64,000 bases of DNA from Pacificitalea sp040119125. GTDB taxonomy: Bacteria > Pseudomonadota > Alphaproteobacteria > Rhodobacterales > Rhodobacteraceae. Position numbers and translations under genes: made by a program. Location: NCBI GenBank assembly GCA_040119125.1, contig JBEDTR010000011.1, positions 237,108 to 301,107 of the forward strand. The letters run 5' to 3'. The notes under the pieces are model-generated. The model did not search any database, was not told the origin of the DNA, and saw nothing but the letters and a program-made list of their open reading frames with translations. Every line of letters begins with the position of its first letter. Positions within the stretch are counted from its first letter, which is position 1. Below are positions 61,997 to 64,000 of this stretch, piece by piece.

Positions 61997-62407
61997 ATGT
62001 CGCTTGAACTTCCCGACTATTATTTCCGGGTGAAGGAAAACGGCGCGGCGGTGTTTCGCGTCGATACGGAAAATCGCCAGCGCCGGATCGAGATGGACCA
62101 GATCGCGGTTGTGAACATTCGCAACGGCGAGGTGAAGCCTCATGGCGACCGCCCCCTGACCGAGGCCGATCTGGCCGAGATCCGCGATTGGATGGTCCGA
62201 CGCAGCGAACAGCTGGCGCGGCGCGAGGTGGATGACCTGCTGCGCACCGTCGATCACCTGAACCTGACCACGCAATGGGTGCAGTCCCGCGCCACGCAGG
62301 CGCAGCTGGACGAGGTCACCGATGCGCTGCTGCTGGCGATGCATGACCTGCGTCAGTTGCTGGTGCGCAAAAAGGCCGAACGCCTGCTGAAAGATGCCGA
62401 AGGCTGA
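61997..62407 (+). CDS. Conserved hypothetical protein
   Basis: A 136-residue soluble protein. The first 50 residues form a predicted beta domain (DYYFRVKENGAAVFRVDTENRQRRIEMDQIAVVNIRNGEVKPHG), and the rest is strongly helical with many charged residues (LAEIRDWMVRRSEQLARREVDDLLRTVDHLNL; LLAMHDLRQLLVRKKAERLL). I recall similar Rhodobacterales proteins, without known function. A GGAGATCCGCC ribosome-binding region precedes the ATG. It follows aspC by 95 bp and may share its transcript. Confidence 0.85.
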   Translation: MSLELPDYYFRVKENGAAVFRVDTENRQRRIEMDQIAVVNIRNGEVKPHGDRPLTEADLAEIRDWMVRRSEQLARREVDDLLRTVDHLNLTTQWVQSRATQAQLDEVTDALLLAMHDLRQLLVRKKAERLLKDAEG

Positions 62408-62668
62408 TCCGCCTGCCGCGCGCGCCCGTGTTGCCGTTCGCCGACCCCTGAAAGCGCCGGCTTGACCCAAGGCCCCGCGGTGGGCTAATGGCTGGATCTG
62501 TGAGAGAGGGGCGATGGCGTCGTTCTTCATGGTCTGAGACGCGGAATGTCGGGCATGTGCGCCCCGCTTTCGCCGCTCCGGCCCCTCGCGCCCCTTACAT
62601 CCCTTACGCCCGGATCCCACGCGGCCAGTGCGGTTATGTTGCGCTGGTGGCTTAGATCGAGGTCAAAC

Positions 62669-63598
62669 ATGTCTGTCTTTACCCTGTCCCACCGCCGGTT
62701 TCCGGGGATGGGCGCCAGTCCCACCGCGCAGGCGATGTTCGCCATGGTCGTGGCCGCCGTGCTGCTGCCATTGGGCGACACGATTTCCAAATTGCTCACC
62801 GGCTTTGCCCATCCGATGGAAGTGTCGACCCTGCGGGTGGTGACGCAGGCCGCCGTTCTGGTGCCGCTGGCGCTGCTCACCCGCACGTCGTTGCGCGGGG
62901 CGTTCTCGCCCATTGTGTTTGTGGCCGGGTTCTGTTTCGCGATGGTGTCTTTCGCGTTGATCGCCAGTTTCAAGGCGATGCCGATTGCGACCGCAATCTC
63001 GATCTTCTTCATCGAGCCGCTGTTGCTGACGCTGCTGGCCCGGCCCTTGCTGGGCGAGAAGGTCGGCCTGCGCCGGTATTTGGCGGTCGGTGTTGGCCTC
63101 ATCGGCGCGGTGATCGTGATCCGCCCCAATTTCGCGACCTTTGGCTGGGTGGCGCTGATGCCTGCGCTGGCGGCGCTGGCCTTTGCGCTGAACATGGCGA
63201 TGGTGCGCCGCGCCAGTCGGACCCGCGCGCCGCTGACGATTCAGGTCGGCGCGACGCTTTATGGCGTCGGGGTGATGGGCGTGGCGACGCTGGGCGCGCA
63301 ACAGCTGGGGTGGATCAGCTTTGGCTTCGGCGCTGCGCCGGATTGGGCCTGGGGCGCGGTTCTGGTGGCAGGCGCGCTAGCGGCGCTGACATTTCTGTTG
63401 ATCGGGTTTGCCTTCTCCCGCGCCGAGGCGAGCCTGCTGGCGCCGTTTCAGTATCTGGAGATCGTCGGCGCGGTGATATTCGGCTGGCTGGTGTTCAATG
63501 ACCTGCCCGACGCGCTGACCTGTCTGGGCACTGCGATCATCCTCGCCGCCGGGATCTATGTGTTCCACCGCGAGCGGAAGGTGCAGTCCGAGCCATAG
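62669..63598 (+). CDS. EamA/DMT-family transporter
   Basis: A 309-residue membrane protein with ten helices in two EamA halves. AVLLPLGDTISKLLTGFAHPMEVSTLRVVTQAAVLVP opens the first half and FAFSRAEASLLAPFQYLEIVGAVIFGWLVFNDLPDALTCLGTAIILAAGIYV closes the second. It differs from the transporter at 40.8 kb in sequence. Start chosen at 62669, where GAGG precedes the ATG by 6 bases; the frame is open 41 codons further upstream but without membrane character. The substrate is unknown. Confidence 0.92.
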   Translation: MSVFTLSHRRFPGMGASPTAQAMFAMVVAAVLLPLGDTISKLLTGFAHPMEVSTLRVVTQAAVLVPLALLTRTSLRGAFSPIVFVAGFCFAMVSFALIASFKAMPIATAISIFFIEPLLLTLLARPLLGEKVGLRRYLAVGVGLIGAVIVIRPNFATFGWVALMPALAALAFALNMAMVRRASRTRAPLTIQVGATLYGVGVMGVATLGAQQLGWISFGFGAAPDWAWGAVLVAGALAALTFLLIGFAFSRAEASLLAPFQYLEIVGAVIFGWLVFNDLPDALTCLGTAIILAAGIYVFHRERKVQSEP

Positions 63599-63836
63599 GG
63601 GCGCGGACGTGGGGGTGAGTCGCGCGCCGCAGGGATCAGGTCAGGACGGCTGTCCCATTGTTTCGCACGCGAAACAATTTACGGCTCGGTAACGGTGTTC
63701 AGAAGCAATTCCGGCAGGATCTGGCCGGAAACCGGCGGGCCGGGCGCGGCGGTAGGGAGATGTTCAGCAATCCTACGGGCGGCGCGCGTCTGCGCAGCGC
63801 GGGAGATCGCGCCCCATCCCCGCTGCATCCTGCGCG
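63599..63836. other. Gap with palindrome and a short open frame
   Basis: The palindrome copy 2 lies at 63657-63678. On the minus strand 63679-63828 a 49-codon frame starts MQRGWGAISRAAQTRAARRI and has a weak ribosome-binding site; it could be a small gene or a remnant and is not supported further. Confidence 0.35.
63657..63678. promoter_or_regulatory. Palindrome ATTGTTTCGC-N2-GCGAAACAAT (copy 2)
   Basis: Two perfect 10-bp arms around an AC centre. Same arms as the site at 28379-28400. It sits 58 bp after the transporter stop and touches the start of a repeat-bearing gap. Confidence 0.6.
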
Positions 63837-64000
63837 CAACGTGAGCCTGCCCGTGGGGTGGCGCTGCTGCGGTCGAGCGGGTGTGCTTTATGGTTGTCAC
63901 ATACTTCTTCGTTCCGAGGTCAGCGTGAGCTGGCAAAGCGCCAGCCCGCAGGGACGGGCAGGCGCTCGCTCTCGCGGCCTTTGGCCTTGTTCAAGAGCGG
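63837..64000 (-). repeat. Intergenic repeat, inverted full copy at the window edge
   Basis: Read on the minus strand it follows the 51.9-52.4 kb consensus from GAACAAGGCCAAAGGCCGCG through AGCGCCTGCCCGTCCC, GGGCTGGCGCTTTGCC, GCTGACCTC, CCATAAAGC and CAGCGCCACCCCACGGGCAG. It runs to the end of the window and may continue beyond it. Confidence 0.85.

Noticed and set aside
63679..63936. 85-codon minus-strand frame at the right edge
   Set aside because: Its N-terminal half is encoded by the intergenic repeat (similar strings appear from the 52-kb copies). Only 63679-63828 might be real, without support.

Overview
This is a GC-rich stretch of a bacterial chromosome, almost certainly from the Rhodobacteraceae (Roseobacter group, Alphaproteobacteria). 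The evidence is gene content and order: xseA facing purD, ftsY followed by an EamA transporter and a YciB septation protein, an LdtR-type MarR regulator, a two-gene SdhE/Xre unit, FolE2, Hint/RTX secreted proteins, and a SAM-II riboswitch (a class typical of alphaproteobacteria) in front of metZ. I recognise no rRNA, tRNA, CRISPR array, insertion sequence, integrase or phage gene. Most of the window is housekeeping.

Layout. 0-8 kb: DUF6524-type membrane protein, secG, pyrG, a coupled pair of small membrane-anchored proteins (the second with a helix-hairpin-helix end), a ceramidase-family membrane protein, an MBL-fold hydrolase, a DsrE-like protein, tadA and an RluB-type pseudouridine synthase. 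8-16.7 kb: xseA, purD, a DUF3008 protein, a cold-shock protein, an ArsC/Spx-like protein, thrS, a UbiH-family hydroxylase and a HAD pyrimidine nucleotidase. 16.8-21.2 kb: a GntR regulator, a large membrane glycosyltransferase with an N-terminal MshEN-like (c-di-GMP-binding type) domain, a NUDIX hydrolase and a DUF983 protein.

21.6-24.2 kb is a compact signalling locus: a secreted five-EF-hand protein, an ECF sigma factor, a probable membrane anti-sigma protein and a membrane-anchored CnrX/ZraP-like metal sensor. The last three overlap one another. 24.4-34.6 kb carries an RTX/Hint secreted protein, oligoendopeptidase F, a small secreted protein, a caspase-like protease, an ABC-F ATPase and a small outer-membrane beta-barrel. 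34.6-38.4 kb has a complete ureC with none of its usual partners (ureA/B/D/E/F/G) in the window, beside two small exported proteins and an AlkB-type monooxygenase.

38.5-51.7 kb returns to core functions: ftsY, an MgtC-family protein, an EamA transporter, yciB, a glutathione transferase, a SAM-II riboswitch with metZ, a histidine kinase without a visible response regulator, folE2, parE and metG. 52.4-63.6 kb holds valS, an orphan form-II CoxL-like molybdenum hydroxylase subunit followed 9 bp later by a DUF2235 lipase-like protein, an LdtR-like regulator, sdhE with an Xre regulator, an aspartate aminotransferase, a small conserved protein and a second EamA transporter.

Beyond genes, two signals stand out. 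One is a roughly 160-bp intergenic repeat with strong internal dyad symmetry: three copies in tandem between metG and valS, one inverted copy at the right edge, and decayed copies in at least three other gaps. The other is a 20-bp palindrome, TTGTTTCGC-N2-GCGAAACAA, found twice, both times between genes. I found nothing that can be called a new defence or biosynthetic system with confidence. The best candidates for new biology are these repeats and palindromes, the orphan ureC, the orphan coxL/DUF2235 pair, the EF-hand/ECF locus and the MshEN-glycosyltransferase fusion.
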